Source: Luteirhabdus salina
GTDB taxonomy: Bacteria; Bacteroidota; Bacteroidia; Flavobacteriales; Flavobacteriaceae
Direction: 5' to 3'
DNA length: 64,000 nt
Assembly: GCA_025384855.1 (NCBI GenBank)
Contig: JALAHT010000001.1
Coordinates: 434,001-498,000, forward strand
Position numbers and translations under genes: made by a program. Positions 63,026 through 64,000 of the stretch are shown in pieces (positions within the stretch are counted from its first letter, which is position 1; every line of letters starts with the position of its first letter). Below the pieces are notes generated by a model. The model ran no database searches and was not told the DNA's origin. It worked only from the letters and a program-made list of their open reading frames with translations.

Positions 63026-64000
63026 TTAGAGCACTGAAAGCAATCGCACTAAATCTTCTTCACTGTTGTAAAAGTGAAACCCAACCCGTATACCACCACC
63101 TCGCTGCGAAGCGATTATATTTTCCTGCTGTAGCTTTTTGAATAGCTTTTCATCGCCTCTTAGATTGAAGAAAGGGGCATGTTGCTTTCTATTTACGACA
63201 GCTGCTGAAAGCAAGCCTCTTTCGGTAAATTTTTCCTTTGCTGCAGTTGAAAGGTCAGCGATTTGTTGAAATAACCTTTTCTTTCCCCAATCTTCCCAAA
63301 GCTCCAAGGATTTTCCGAAGGTTCCAAAGCTCATAAAATCTTGGTGACCGGGTTCAAAATGTTTTATAAAACGTGTGTCGGTCGCTTTACTATCGAACCC
63401 TTCTGCACTGTTAAATCCAATCGTTTGTGGAAACAATCGTTCCCTCGCTCCCTCCTTCACCATAAAAAATCCATTTCCAAAGCTGGAAAGCAACCATTTA
63501 TAACCACTGGCGCCCAGTACGTCCAATGGACTAGCACTAAAATCGAAATCCTGGGTACCTAAAAACTGGGTACCATCGCCAATAAGCATTAAATTTGGAT
63601 GGGCCGACTTCAACTGAGCTAAAAATTCGAGATCGATGGTAATACCCGATAGCCATTGCGTAATACTGAACAAAAAAACATCTGGACGATGCTTCGCAAC
63701 AGCTGCTTCGATATTTTCTTCTATAGTTTCATCAACTTCAGCATAACAAACATCGAAATCGCGTGTTTCCACAGGCCAATTCACCGAAGGATAATCGCCC
63801 TTCAACAATAAGACCTTCTGTCCTTTTGGCAAGCCTTCCAATACCGTATTGATTCCGAAGGAAAAATTTGGAACCAAGGCGACCGCTTCTTCACCCGAAG
63901 AAAAGAATTTAGCAATCTTAGTACGCACCTCTTGTAGCATTTGCTGGATGGCTCCATAATTAGCGCCTTGCAAAAGGAAATTTTTATCCTGCGCTCTTCT
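63026..64000 (-). CDS. Class V aminotransferase-fold PLP enzyme (5' truncated), candidate EgtE
   Basis: The frame is open at the right edge, so the N-terminus is missing and ~324 residues are present. Fold-type I features include a PLP-lysine segment (GASGYKWLLSS), DGTQFLG and FEPGHQDFMSF. This family includes cysteine desulfurases, isopenicillin-N-epimerase-like enzymes and the ergothioneine C-S lyase EgtE. Its closeness to egtB and egtD, though on the opposite strand, makes EgtE a plausible role. The alternative is an unrelated lyase or aminotransferase. Confidence 0.75.
   Translation of the reverse strand, partial: RRAQDKNFLLQGANYGAIQQMLQEVRTKIAKFFSSGEEAVALVPNFSFGINTVLEGLPKGQKVLLLKGDYPSVNWPVETRDFDVCYAEVDETIEENIEAAVAKHRPDVFLFSITQWLSGITIDLEFLAQLKSAHPNLMLIGDGTQFLGTQDFDFSASPLDVLGASGYKWLLSSFGNGFFMVKEGARERLFPQTIGFNSAEGFDSKATDTRFIKHFEPGHQDFMSFGTFGKSLELWEDWGKKRLFQQIADLSTAAKEKFTERGLLSAAVVNRKQHAPFFNLRGDEKLFKKLQQENIIASQRGGGIRVGFHFYNSEEDLVRLLSVL

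Overview
The window reads as chromosomal DNA of a marine-type member of Flavobacteriaceae (Bacteroidota). The evidence is a set of lineage markers: gliding genes gldA, gldB and gldC, three proteins with type IX secretion C-terminal sorting domains, a SusC/TonB-type barrel next to two GLPGLI proteins, DUF5686/CarboxypepD_reg proteins, a GreB-like factor starting SRGFVKE, and promoters of the Bacteroidota form TTG...TAnnTTTG. Gene density is high. I saw no rRNA, tRNA, CRISPR array, insertion sequence, prophage or defence island.

Layout. 0-4.3 kb: end of a threonine/serine dehydratase, then a tandemly duplicated two-gene unit (PagL-like lipid A deacylase plus DUF2807 lipoprotein). 4.2-15.5 kb: gldA, then a rightward housekeeping run led by a DAHP synthase/chorismate mutase behind a Trp-Trp leader peptide and attenuator. 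The run continues with rsgA, dtd, two DUF3857 proteins, a MazG-like enzyme, aroA and queA. 15.6-23.1 kb: a secreted T9SS protease, rlmN, another T9SS protein, a phosphodiesterase-TPR-sulfotransferase fusion with a 51-codon upstream gene, and a polyprenyl synthase. 23.1-26 kb: short-period repeats, then an ECF sigma factor, a candidate anti-sigma factor and a coiled-coil/barrel protein. 26-31.7 kb: dnaG, an orphan response regulator, nadE, gldBC and engB. 31.7-37 kb: DUF4230 protein, TonB-type barrel and two GLPGLI proteins. 37-47.4 kb: deoxynucleoside kinase and phosphate/polyphosphate genes (ppk1, App1-like phosphatase, MgtC-like protein, membrane and soluble pyrophosphatases). 47.4-56.3 kb: GreB-like factor, MATE pump, DUF5686 protein, pdhB, etfBA and a bifunctional nuclease. 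56.4-64 kb: a nucleoside transporter split by an in-frame stop, thyA, a TonB-domain protein, ergothioneine genes egtB and egtD, and a class V PLP enzyme that may complete that pathway.

How the genes work together. Aromatic amino acid supply (DAHPS/CM, aroA) appears to be sensed through Trp-tRNA at the leader. hppA and ppa both remove pyrophosphate, and ppk1 adds polyphosphate metabolism. The sigma/anti-sigma/barrel trio looks like a self-regulated envelope-stress module. egtB, egtD and the PLP enzyme may form an ergothioneine pathway. The most notable observations are the Trp leader attenuator, the split nucleoside transporter, the three-domain phosphodiesterase-TPR-sulfotransferase, the sigma module with its structured intergenic RNA, the response regulator with Glu at the phosphorylation site, and the primase lacking all four zinc ligands. 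Family assignments come from recognising motifs by eye; no database search was run.
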